Source: Oricola nitratireducens
Lineage (GTDB): Bacteria > Pseudomonadota > Alphaproteobacteria > Rhizobiales > Rhizobiaceae
NCBI RefSeq assembly: GCF_014904745.1
Contig: NZ_JACZCS010000009.1
Coordinates: 62,001-126,000 of the forward strand
Direction of reading: 5' to 3'
DNA length: 64,000 nt
Shown here in pieces: positions 8,243-15,809 of this stretch. The notes below the pieces were generated by a model. That model was not told where the DNA came from, made no database searches, and saw only the letters and a list, made by a program, of their open reading frames with translations. Positions within the stretch are counted from its first letter, which is position 1. Every line of letters starts with the position of its first letter. The position numbers were made by a program, and so were the translations under genes.

Positions 8243-8662
8243 ATGAAATTCTTGCCATCCCTGCTGGTAACCGCATTGCTGCTGGCGACCGCCCCCGCCT
8301 TCGCTCATGACGAAAGAGCTTTGAAGGCAGCACCTCCGGGAGAACCCTATGTGCAAGTCAGCGACGCGTTGCCTCTGCCCGAATTCATACCCGGTCTCGG
8401 CACGCTTTTCGTCGATCCCAAGACCCTGCCAGCCGGGCCTTTCCTTGCCTACGATCATGACGGCAAGCTGTCGGCAACGATCTACATGACCCCGCTTGAG
8501 GATCTTCAAAACGGCACCGCCTATGACGGACTGGGCATCGGCTCCCACACGGTCAGCAGTGTCGACATTTACTACAATGCAGGCCATCCGGGCGTGGACA
8601 AGCCGCATGCCCATATCGTGCTCTACCATGATGCCGACGCCAAGGGACGTCTGGCAGAATGA
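8243..8662 (+). CDS. exported protein, TTHB210/DUF5602-like
   Basis: 139 residues with a clear Sec signal peptide (residues 1-21, cleavage after AFA before HDE). The mature part has an N-terminal AAPPGEPYVQVS stretch and a C-terminal YYNAGHPGVDKPHAHIVLYH segment rich in histidine, which resembles the small secreted TTHB210-like family; function unknown, metal binding possible. AAAGGA precedes the ATG. The stop overlaps the start of a cupredoxin gene (ATGATGA), so the two are made together in the periplasm. Confidence 0.6.
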   Translation: MKFLPSLLVTALLLATAPAFAHDERALKAAPPGEPYVQVSDALPLPEFIPGLGTLFVDPKTLPAGPFLAYDHDGKLSATIYMTPLEDLQNGTAYDGLGIGSHTVSSVDIYYNAGHPGVDKPHAHIVLYHDADAKGRLAE

Positions 8663-9186
8663 TGACCGGACGCCGACAGTTTCTTGCGTTGGGGGGCGGC
8701 CTTGGTGCCGCCCTCCTCCTTCCGCGCGCGCTTCGGGCCGCATCGGTCGAAGTGATCGAGATGCGTGGTACCGCACGGGGTGAACACATCTGGTTCGCGC
8801 CAAAAGCCCTGGCTGTTGCGCCCGGGACGACCGTGCGCTTCGTCAACCGGGACAAAGGAAACAGCCATACCGCCACGGCCTATCATCCGGCCAACTTCGA
8901 CCGATTGCGAAGGATACCCGCCGCCGCCGAACCTTGGGACACCGATTTCCTCCTGCCCGGAGAGAGTGCCGAGGTGGTGCTACAGGCACCCGGGGTCTAC
9001 GACTACTATTGCATTCCGCACGAGATGGCTGCGATGGTCGGCCGGATCGTCGTGGGCCGCCCGGGAGATCCTGGCTGGAAAGGACCGGCCCCGGCAACAG
9101 ACGATGTCTCGGCCGCGGTATTGGCGGCATTACCACCTGTCGAAGAGATCTTGACCCTCGGCCGGATAGAGGAGGTTGCCGAGTAG
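8659..9186 (+). CDS. Tat-exported type 1 copper protein (cupredoxin)
   Basis: 175 residues. The N-terminus has a twin-arginine style signal (GRRQFLALGGG). The cupredoxin fold carries a full type 1 copper ligand set: H70 (in KGNSHTAT), C118, H121 (YYCIPH) and M126 (EMAAM). The Cys to Met spacing of 8 matches pseudoazurin and amicyanin-like proteins. Likely a periplasmic electron carrier, plausible donor to NirK, NosZ or cbb3 oxidase. A 40-residue C-terminal extension after the copper site is unusual. Confidence 0.85.
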   Translation: MMTGRRQFLALGGGLGAALLLPRALRAASVEVIEMRGTARGEHIWFAPKALAVAPGTTVRFVNRDKGNSHTATAYHPANFDRLRRIPAAAEPWDTDFLLPGESAEVVLQAPGVYDYYCIPHEMAAMVGRIVVGRPGDPGWKGPAPATDDVSAAVLAALPPVEEILTLGRIEEVAE

Positions 9187-9406
9187 AATGGCCCCCTTCG
9201 CGCCGCAAATCGGGCGACAGCTCCAATGGAGTGCGGAGCTACGGCGAGATCGGGAATGGAGATGAATAGGCCGTGTGCGATGTGATTAACATCTGAATTT
9301 CTGCCTGTATCGTAACGCTGTCATACTCAGCAAACCTGAAGTGGGGGGCGTTCGGGAGTTCTGTTCACGGCAAGCTACCCACACAGGCGATCCCGAATTG
9401 CTTGCG

Positions 9407-9658
9407 TCATCGGCACGCTCGCCCCTGGTCCCGCATCATCGCATAGTCGCTGAACATCTCGGTGACCTCCGAACCATCCGGCAGCAGAGCCAGTCCCAAG
9501 GTCGTCCGCGTCCGGAACTCAAGGATGTGCTCGACCACGGGCGGGCACTTCCTGACCCCGCCTCCGTCATGGCCGACCGTCGCGCAGCCGCTCAGCCAGA
9601 TCGCCGCGAGAACGAGGGCGACGCGCCACCGCCTTGAGCATCCGTCGTTGAGCATCAT
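9407..9658 (-). CDS. Rz1-like outer-membrane lipoprotein (o-spanin)
   Basis: 83 residues with a lipoprotein signal ending in the lipobox LSGC (cysteine at about residue 24). Its start lies inside the end of the gene at 9567-9890, in another frame, the embedded arrangement known from phage Rz/Rz1 pairs. The mature part contains a VVEH and LGLALLPDG segment of unknown role and is not strongly proline-rich, so the spanin assignment rests mostly on architecture. No other phage genes are adjacent. Confidence 0.5.
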   Translation of the reverse strand: MMLNDGCSRRWRVALVLAAIWLSGCATVGHDGGGVRKCPPVVEHILEFRTRTTLGLALLPDGSEVTEMFSDYAMMRDQGRACR

Positions 9659-9890
9659 GGGTTTTCTCAATGGTCTCGAGACGTTCGGCCAGTCGTCCGG
9701 CCCGCTCGCCGGAGCGCAGAAGTGCGAGAAGGAACAGGAGCATGGCGAGCACGATGGCGCCTTGGCGCAGCACCGCCCGCATCCACGCACTCCCGGTCAA
9801 TCCGGTGAGGAGCGCGCCAATCACCGTCGCCGCCCGCTTCCTGTCGTCGAGCCGGGCGTAGATCGTGACCGCGATCCCATCGAGCACCAC
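9567..9890 (-). CDS. Rz-like inner-membrane protein (i-spanin)
   Basis: 107 residues from a GTG start. One strong membrane span (about 38-58) is followed by a charged, heptad-like helix (RLAERLETIEKTHDAQRRML), as in i-spanins that bridge to an Rz1 lipoprotein during phage lysis. The downstream lipoprotein gene starts within this gene in a shifted frame. The pair looks like a leftover of a phage lysis cassette: no holin, endolysin or capsid gene is visible. Confidence 0.5.
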   Translation of the reverse strand: MVLDGIAVTIYARLDDRKRAATVIGALLTGLTGSAWMRAVLRQGAIVLAMLLFLLALLRSGERAGRLAERLETIEKTHDAQRRMLKAVARRPRSRGDLAERLRDGRP

Positions 9891-10165
9891 GGGGAATGCC
9901 CCGCCTCCGCGTACCGTTGGAGTATCGGTGGCCTTAGACCGCTATCATGTCTCATCCGTCCCTCGCGAAGGCCCCTCATGGAGAAATGCTTGTCCGAATC
10001 CCCACCGACGTCGAGTACCCAATTGCGCGAGAGGCGCGGCTGGGCGGAAAGTCGGCTACGCCGGCAGAGGCAACGGAGTCCAAGAAACGGAAAGCTGGCG
10101 GCGGATATCGGAGGATGGCGATTGAGGCCACAGGGGTCGAACCGCGGCAACGAGGCCTGGCCTGG

Positions 10166-10195
10166 AAAAGAAAAAGGGGAGCGCGAGCGCTCCCC
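10166..10195 (-). terminator. rho-independent terminator (minus strand)
   Basis: An 8-bp stem GGGGAGCG / CGCTCCCC with a 4-nt loop, followed on the minus strand by a T-rich run (TTTTTCTTTT). It would stop transcription coming from higher coordinates, yet no protein gene is recognisable just upstream on that strand. Confidence 0.65.
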
Positions 10196-10527
10196 CTCCG
10201 GATCCCTGCCGATGCAGGGGACGCGACGGATCGGCAATGCCTGTCCGCGCGGGCTTCCACCTGTTCGGCGGTTGACTCCTGCCAAGGCAGGGAGTGGTCG
10301 TTTCAGAACCGCCTGTCCGGCGGAGCGTTCGCGGCCACGATCTGATGCTGACGCCGTTCCGCGGCCGGCGCAAGCGCCGTTTCCGGATGATCGTCGGAGA
10401 TGGTCAACGATGCGCCGGCGAAGGCGATCGGTTTCGAAACATTCTGTCCGGGCATGCGCGATCGGCCTGCGCTCCGGGAGATTACGGTTGGCTTGCGGCA
10501 CTCGATCGGCTCTTCCGCGCGGGAACG

Positions 10528-10725
10528 TGATTGCGGCGCGGCCAAAGCGCGATCCTCGGCGACGCGAACGCGGAGGTTTCAAATCCGGGAACGTCGGAGC
10601 GAAACGCCGAAGGCGGGTGCCATTGCTCCGGCCGTGCGCGCGAAGCGTCATGACACATCCGCCGAGCGCCCGGCGGAAAGGAGACCTCTTTCCTACTATA
10701 CAACGCAAACGGGAAAGGCGGATAG
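10528..10725. repeat. diverged dispersed repeat, copy A
   Basis: About 200 bp closely matching 13092-13290: shared blocks include GCCAAAGCGCGATCCTCGGC, GACACATCCGCCGAGCGCCC and ACAACGCAAACGGGA, with scattered substitutions and small indels. Weaker similarity seems to continue about 200 bp further in both copies (shared ATCCCGAAC and CGCGCCGACC blocks). No coding frame is conserved between copies, so it is probably non-coding. Confidence 0.8.
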
Positions 10726-11206
10726 CCCCGGGCATCGGAAGCCGCGCGGAACCGAGGATTCAATGGCTTATTCCGACTGCGATATCCCGAACGCCATGCC
10801 CCGGCATTGCGCCGACCACAACGTCGGACATCCCGCGCGCCGTCGGGAGACACCCAAGCGGCCTCACGCCGGCTCATGCCATCGACGAAAACGGCTCGAC
10901 TGCCCCGTCCAAACAGGTCCACGCCCCTCATCCCCACCCTCTACCGAGGGCGAGAAGGCTCCCACTGTCGGAGTCTTGCTCCGGCCAACGGCCAGATAAT
11001 CCAGCCCCGGGGGCGCACCCCGGAGTATGCGTTGTTTTGCGCCGTTTTTGCATACATCTTGAATCGGTTCCCTGTTATCTGGATCATGCAGATCCAATAG
11101 AAATGCGCCATCGGCATGGTCCTCCAAGCCATGATTGGGCCAATCTCCTTCACGCTGTTGCAGTGAAGCGGAGCCGCTTGGACGGATAGTTGAACACGGA
11201 AAAGCG

Positions 11207-12853
11207 ATGAATGGGGCAAAGGACATGAGCGACGCAAGACGATTTACCCATCGGTCGATTGCCCAATCCGTCGTTGACCATGGCATCGACACGATGTTCG
11301 GCCTGATGGGGGACGCAAACCTCTTCATGGTCGATTACTATGTGCGTTCCTGCGGAGGAACCTTCGTTCCAACCGCATTCGAGGGGAGCGCGGTCCTGAT
11401 GGCACTCGCCTATTCCCATGTCTCGGAAAATATGGGGGTGGCGACCGTCACCCACGGGCCGGCGCTGACCAATTGCGTCACCGCGCTGACCGAGGGCGCG
11501 CGGGGCCACATCCCGATGGTCCTGCTCGCCGGCGACACGCCGGTGATGAACCCGCAGAACCTGCAGAACATCGATCAGCGGGAGCTCGTCAAGGTAACCG
11601 GCGCGGGCTTTGAACAGATGCGCGCACCCGAAACCGCGGCCCATGATATCGCGCACGCCTTTTACCGCGCCCACGTCGAGAAGCGCCCGATCGTGGTGAA
11701 CATGCCTACCGACTTCATGTGGAGGGAGGTCGTTCACGAGAAGGTTGTGTTTCGAGCGTTTTCCGCCCCCGCCTATGTCCCCGAAGGAGAAGATCTCGAC
11801 GAGGCTGTGGGCATGATCGCCTCGGCGAAGCGGCCGATCATCCTCGCGGGCGGCGGAGCCGTCGGATCGCGCGACAAGCTGATCCGTCTGGCCGACCGGC
11901 TGGAGGCGCCGCTGGCGACGACGCTCAAGGCAAAGGGGCTTTTCAACGGGCATCCCTTCAACATGGACATCTTCGGCACGCTGAGCACGCCTGCGGCCTA
12001 CGATGTCATCGCCAGCAGCGATTGCGTGGCCTGCTTCGGTGCGAGCCTGCATCATTTCACGACCGACAAGGGCGCGCTGATGAAGGGTAAGCGCGTCGTG
12101 CAGATCAACGATACGGTCGCGGAAGTCAGCAAGAACTTCCATCCCGACGCGGCACTGGTGGCAGATGCCGGTCTGACCGCCGACAATATCGTCTACTGGC
12201 TGGACGAGGCGGAGATTCCCCCCAGCGGGTTCACCAAAGAGCTGGACATGATGTCTCTCACGGGCTATCCGCGCGGCCAGGCTGGGAAAGCGAAGCCGGG
12301 GTTCGTCAGCTATGTCTACGCTCTGGACCGCCTGGAGCGGATTCTGCCGAAGGACCGGATCTTGACGACGGATGGCGGCCGGTTCATGACCGAGGTCTGG
12401 TGCCGGATTTCCGCGCCCGATCCGAAAAGCTTTCTCGTGACGGCGAATTTCGGCTCGATCGGCTTGGGGCTCCAGGAGGCGATCGGCGCCGGCCTTGCCG
12501 CACCGGACCGCTTGGTCGTGCTTTTCACCGGGGACGGCGGTTTCATGATGGGCGGGATGAACGAGTTCAACACGGCCGTTCGCTTGAAACAGGACCTGAT
12601 CGTCATCATATGCAACGATTCCGCCTATGGCGCCGAACATATCCAGTTCCTGGACCGGAAAATGGATCCCGGACTGGCCCAGTTCGACTGGCCAAACTTC
12701 GCCGACGTGGCAACGGCACTCGGCGGACAGGGCATTTGCGTGCGATCGGACGATGAACTGGAGGTCGCGATCAAGGCGATCGAAACGCGTCAGTGCCCAT
12801 TGCTGATCGAACTGCGGCTCGACCCGAACGACGTGCCACGGATGCGATTGTGA
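11207..12853 (+). CDS. thiamine diphosphate-dependent enzyme, acetolactate-synthase-like
   Basis: 548 residues with the three-domain layout of the AHAS/pyruvate oxidase superfamily: an N-terminal PYR domain (catalytic glutamate in TAFEGSAVLMA), a central Rossmann domain (PIILAGGGAVGSRD), and a C-terminal PP domain with the ThDP motif FTGDGGFMMGGMNEFNTAVRL followed by IICNDSAYG. It is not a housekeeping IlvB by length and neighbours: no small regulatory subunit follows. Substrate unknown. The ATG at 11207 is used; the one at 11225 is also possible. It stands alone between two copies of a repeat. Confidence 0.85.
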   Translation: MNGAKDMSDARRFTHRSIAQSVVDHGIDTMFGLMGDANLFMVDYYVRSCGGTFVPTAFEGSAVLMALAYSHVSENMGVATVTHGPALTNCVTALTEGARGHIPMVLLAGDTPVMNPQNLQNIDQRELVKVTGAGFEQMRAPETAAHDIAHAFYRAHVEKRPIVVNMPTDFMWREVVHEKVVFRAFSAPAYVPEGEDLDEAVGMIASAKRPIILAGGGAVGSRDKLIRLADRLEAPLATTLKAKGLFNGHPFNMDIFGTLSTPAAYDVIASSDCVACFGASLHHFTTDKGALMKGKRVVQINDTVAEVSKNFHPDAALVADAGLTADNIVYWLDEAEIPPSGFTKELDMMSLTGYPRGQAGKAKPGFVSYVYALDRLERILPKDRILTTDGGRFMTEVWCRISAPDPKSFLVTANFGSIGLGLQEAIGAGLAAPDRLVVLFTGDGGFMMGGMNEFNTAVRLKQDLIVIICNDSAYGAEHIQFLDRKMDPGLAQFDWPNFADVATALGGQGICVRSDDELEVAIKAIETRQCPLLIELRLDPNDVPRMRL

Positions 12854-13611
12854 GACCGACACGACAACGCACCATTTCTTGATGGTTGCGGACGAGAAAG
12901 CGATCCTGGCACGCGAAGCGGTCAGATTTGTTCAAGACCCTGGGCCGCCAACCATCGAGTTGCGGTTTCCGTATGTTCACGATCACCAAGATTTGTAGCG
13001 CTTTTCCAGATATGTGAAAAGACGAGCAACGGAATTCTCAGTTACGCGTCTGCCGAAAACGAACCGCCGCCGAAATCACGACACGGAGAGCTGATTGCGG
13101 CGAGGCCAAAGCGCGATCCTCGGCGACGCGAACGCGTAGGTTCAACTCCATAAACGCCGGACCAGAGCGCCGAAGGCGGGTGCTGTTGCTCCGGCCGTGC
13201 GCGCGAAGCGTGATGACACATCCGCCGAGCGCCCGGCGGAAAGGAGACCTCTTCCTCACTATACAACGCAAACGGGACAGGTGGACGGCCCTGCCCGATA
13301 AATGCCCCAGAAAACCGGGAATTCTGAGACTCTGGTCGGCGGCAAAATCCCGAACACCGCAACCATGGGGAATCGCGCCGACCGCCGGATCGGAGCCCCT
13401 TCGGAGCAAACGCAGATGCGCACGGCGCCGCCTGACTCCTGCGGGGATACCGGGATCGTTCGCCGCGCGCGGCTTCCGCGAGACCATCCGCCGCCCCTCG
13501 AATCCGGACCGTGACGAAGGGGGTTGCCAGCCCCGCGAAACCGGATCAGCCTTTTTCGGGACGGCGGCCACGCACCAATGTCATCACGTTCCAACCAACG
13601 GAGTTTCCCCC
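12854..13611. other. intergenic region with micro-ORF and repeat copy
   Basis: Holds a possible 38-residue frame (12882-12998, plus) ending in ELRFPYVHDHQDL, which reads more protein-like than its surroundings, and repeat copy B (13092-13290). Otherwise I see nothing supported. Confidence 0.35.
13092..13290. repeat. diverged dispersed repeat, copy B
   Basis: Second copy of the ~200 bp repeat at 10528-10725, same orientation. It lies 320 bp upstream of the unknown gene at 13612; the first copy lies 480 bp upstream of the ThDP enzyme, so each copy precedes a plus-strand gene. Confidence 0.8.
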
Positions 13612-14202
13612 ATGCCGCAGTACATCGTCTGGCAGCACGACGAGGCCGCCGACCTTCACCGCGCCCCCTTCTGGGACAGTTTCGAGCTTCTCGTCGCCAG
13701 CAATCGCGACGGCGGTTTCGACGCGATCGTGTCGGATGCGCGCACGGGCGATCCCGTCTGGGAGTCGACACGCACATATGATTCCATTCCCGCCGCCAAG
13801 CGCGGCGCGGTGGCCGCCGCCAAGCGGCATTCCCCGCCCGGATACTACACCGGCCCGGCGGTGATCGCGGGATGGGATCTGGAAGCAGAGTTCGAGGAGG
13901 AAAGGATGGCGGAGATGCCACCTTCGACCGTTCCTTCCGAACAGGATGCCTCCGAAGCCAGTTCCAGGTGGCGGGAGGAGGACGGACGGCTGGTCGCGCG
14001 GTTCGAACGAGCGGAGCATGCCGCGCGATGCGCGATCGTCGCGATCGATCCGGGACAGTATCTCGGCTACGTCCGCGTCCGCGAACTCGTCCTGCGGATC
14101 GAGTATGCAAGCCTGATGGAGGCGAAGCGCGGCCTGGTGAAGCGCGCCGAGGGCCTGCTCGAGCAGCTGCTGCCGGAGGGCATCTATGCCGGAGGCCTGT
14201 AG
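13612..14202 (+). CDS. unknown protein, first gene of the repeated cassette (copy A)
   Basis: 196 residues, soluble. The N-terminal half (WQHDEAADLHRAPFWDSFELL) and an acidic linker (about 95-125) are unique in this window. The last 63 residues, from EHAARCAIVAIDPG to the C-terminal LLPEGIYAGGL, are nearly identical to the protein at 47038-47271. I do not recognise either domain. The repeated C-terminal block mixes beta strands (LGYVRVRELVLRIEY) with a helix rich in leucine and arginine. Followed after 76 nt by the second cassette gene. Confidence 0.7.
   Translation: MPQYIVWQHDEAADLHRAPFWDSFELLVASNRDGGFDAIVSDARTGDPVWESTRTYDSIPAAKRGAVAAAKRHSPPGYYTGPAVIAGWDLEAEFEEERMAEMPPSTVPSEQDASEASSRWREEDGRLVARFERAEHAARCAIVAIDPGQYLGYVRVRELVLRIEYASLMEAKRGLVKRAEGLLEQLLPEGIYAGGL
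14014..14202. repeat. cassette core, gene-1 part, copy A
   Basis: 189 bp aligned without indels to 47083-47271, both ending exactly at the stop codon, with mostly synonymous or conservative changes. Similarity stops abruptly at the 5' side inside the gene, so the coding sequences share only their 3' ends. Confidence 0.85.
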
Positions 14203-14278
14203 CGCGATGCGGCTAGGCTGCCTCCCGAAAGATCGGGACCATTCCACGACAGAAAACGAAAAACGACAGGGAAGGCCC

Positions 14279-14629
14279 ATGCGCGAAGACATGGAATTCA
14301 GCATCCCGCCGCGCGGCGAACGCGGCTCCTGGTTCGAAGAAAGCTTCGAGAACGCGGTGTCGCTCGCGGCCGAGCGGATGAGCGGGCCTTTCGAGGATCA
14401 CGATCCGACGGGCTGCCGGGCCGAGACTAGAGCCCAGGATATCCTGAGGGCGTTCGCCTCCTATCTCGCGGACATCGGGACACTGAACGGCTGGACCAGG
14501 GTCGGCTGGGCGGCTACGGACAGCGTCATGCGCGAGCGTCTTGTCGTGCTGATCCGGCGCGATCTCGAGGATTCGTTCGCGAAACGGTTGGAGACAGTTG
14601 GGAAGACCAGTTCCGCCACGTCCGGCTGA
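14279..14629 (+). CDS. unknown protein, second gene of the repeated cassette (copy A)
   Basis: 116 residues. The first 79 residues (MREDMEFSIPPRGERGSWFE onward, through FASYLADIGTLNGW) match the protein at 47562-47942 closely; the remainder is unrelated between the two. An AGGGAAGGCCC stretch precedes the ATG in both copies. Mostly helical by pattern; no signal, membrane span or catalytic motif seen. Function unknown. Constant N-terminus with a changing C-terminus is the notable property. Confidence 0.7.
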   Translation: MREDMEFSIPPRGERGSWFEESFENAVSLAAERMSGPFEDHDPTGCRAETRAQDILRAFASYLADIGTLNGWTRVGWAATDSVMRERLVVLIRRDLEDSFAKRLETVGKTSSATSG

Positions 14630-14653
14630 CGGGCTTGATCGACCGATCAGGTT

Positions 14654-14674
14654 CATCGGTGGAATCCACCGATG
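14654..14674. terminator. perfect 9-bp hairpin between convergent genes
   Basis: CATCGGTGG and CCACCGATG with a 3-nt loop, between the end of the cassette gene and the end of the minus-strand frameshifted gene. No T-run follows, so termination is only inferred from position. Confidence 0.45.
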
Positions 14675-14859
14675 CCTATCCCGATCATCCGGACCGCGGC
14701 TCAGCCGCACGCGCTTCGTCTGGATCCCGCGGCCGATCGGACACTCGAGCCAACTGGAAAACGAACGCGCGCACTGAGGGGTCGGGGGCGCGCTCGGGTG
14801 GTGGCGGTCCGGATCTACGCCGGGCCCTCGCGACATCGCCAAGCCCGTCATACGGTCGC

Positions 14860-15196
14860 TCAGGACTTCATCGCGTTCGCGGCCGGCCGCAATGCGAGTT
14901 CGAGTTCCTCTGCGGAATTGAAGTCCGGCATCGGCTCGCCGGAGCGGCCCCCGCAGCATCGTCCACAGCACGATGCCATGAAGTCGCGCCGCTGTCCTCG
15001 CAATGCGTAGCGGCGGCCGCTCTGCGTCATGCCGATCATCCCCCTGGAGATCGAACTCGGCGATCTCCGTGGACAGGCGGCCGTTGCGTCCGCCGTTCCG
15101 GATGCCGAGGAAATGTGCACTGCCCGAGGCGGTCAGGGCGATCGCCCAGTCCTCCAGCACGGTTTCGGGTTCCCACCAAACAGGGTTGGCGATCAT
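14860..15196 (-). pseudogene. frameshifted small unknown gene
   Basis: Starts at 15196 (GAGAGGA 4 nt upstream of ATG) with IANPVWWEPETVLEDWAIAL, a segment I associate with small conserved rhizobial proteins (tryptophan-rich start, LTASGSAHFLG). At a run of five G near 15046 the frame changes: removing one G joins it to MIGMTQSGRRYALRG and a C-terminus ending LRPAANAMKS at 14860. The restored protein would be about 111 residues. Either a genuine frameshift (phase variation or decay) or a homopolymer sequencing error. Confidence 0.55.
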
Positions 15197-15809
15197 AGCG
15201 TCCTCTCGATACGCGGAAGACCGGACATCATCCTGCCGCCCTCCCCGACCGCGGAGTTGCGGCCGATGGTCAGACCATCGGTGGGGGCGGCGCATGAAAC
15301 AAAGAAATGAAACCCGCGGGCAGGACAAAAGTCAGTCGCACCTGACAAATCGCGCTGCAGAGCTTTCCGTCTTCCCGATAACCCCACACGACCTTGATCA
15401 TCGCTCATGGCTCGAGACAGTGCTCATATGAGCCTGGCCTGATTGCAGCAGCTGAACTTGTTAGATGCCGGGGAGCAAGCGGTTGTTCACTGCTAGTTGG
15501 GCGAATGGCCGGGGTGGGGTCGATTGCGGACTGGGGCTTCCGGCATTCAGAATATCGATAGCGGGCAATGCGACGCGATCGCACCAATTTCGCTGACGGG
15601 CTCTACCAAGGCATCCGGTCAAGCTTTTGGAACTGGCGCTCTCGGCCCAGAGCCAACATCAAAGAGCTATTCGTTCAATGGTCGTTTCGCGCCCCCAAGT
15701 CGAATCCATTGACCGCCGAACGCGGGACTTAACGAGCAATCGAAAGTCACTGCTCACATCCCCACAAGCCCGTATTCTGGAACATTTGGCTAGGTTCTTG
15801 CTGGAGTTT
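15197..15809. other. intergenic region with a palindrome
   Basis: About 610 bp without a supported gene. The only structure I can point to is the 19-bp palindrome at 15263-15281; the rest shows no clear frame, repeat or terminator. Confidence 0.4.
15263..15281. promoter_or_regulatory. perfect 9-bp inverted repeat, candidate operator
   Basis: CCGATGGTC and GACCATCGG around a single central base, 67 bp upstream of the frameshifted gene at 14860-15196. The 9-mer CATCGGTGG overlapping its right edge also forms one arm of the hairpin at 14654-14674 on the other side of that gene. Confidence 0.45.

Larger units (their letters stand above)
9891..11206. other. gene-poor accessory region with hairpins and a repeat copy
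   Basis: About 1.3 kb in which I find no convincing protein gene; long open frames on both strands have the arginine/proline/serine-rich composition of GC-rich non-coding DNA. It contains several tight hairpins (CCCTGC/GCAGGG at 10203-10218, and others near 10275-10296 and 10366-10382), a minus-strand terminator (10166-10195) and one copy of a diverged repeat (10528-10725). A minus-strand non-coding RNA is possible but unproven. Confidence 0.45.

Noticed and set aside
9821-10735. 304-codon minus-strand open frame
   Set aside because: Crosses the terminator at 10166-10195 and the repeat; low-complexity composition without family features.
9462-11189. Very long plus-strand open frame (575 codons) across the accessory region
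   Set aside because: Arginine, proline and serine-rich throughout, no domain, no ribosome site, overlaps the spanin-like genes and the repeat; typical open frame in GC-rich non-coding DNA.
11150-12862. 570-codon frame antisense to the ThDP enzyme
   Set aside because: Mirror frame of a well-supported gene; no motifs of its own.
14213-15328. 371-codon minus-strand open frame
   Set aside because: Only the first part after 15196 is protein-like; the remainder is antisense to the cassette gene and is better explained by a frameshift.
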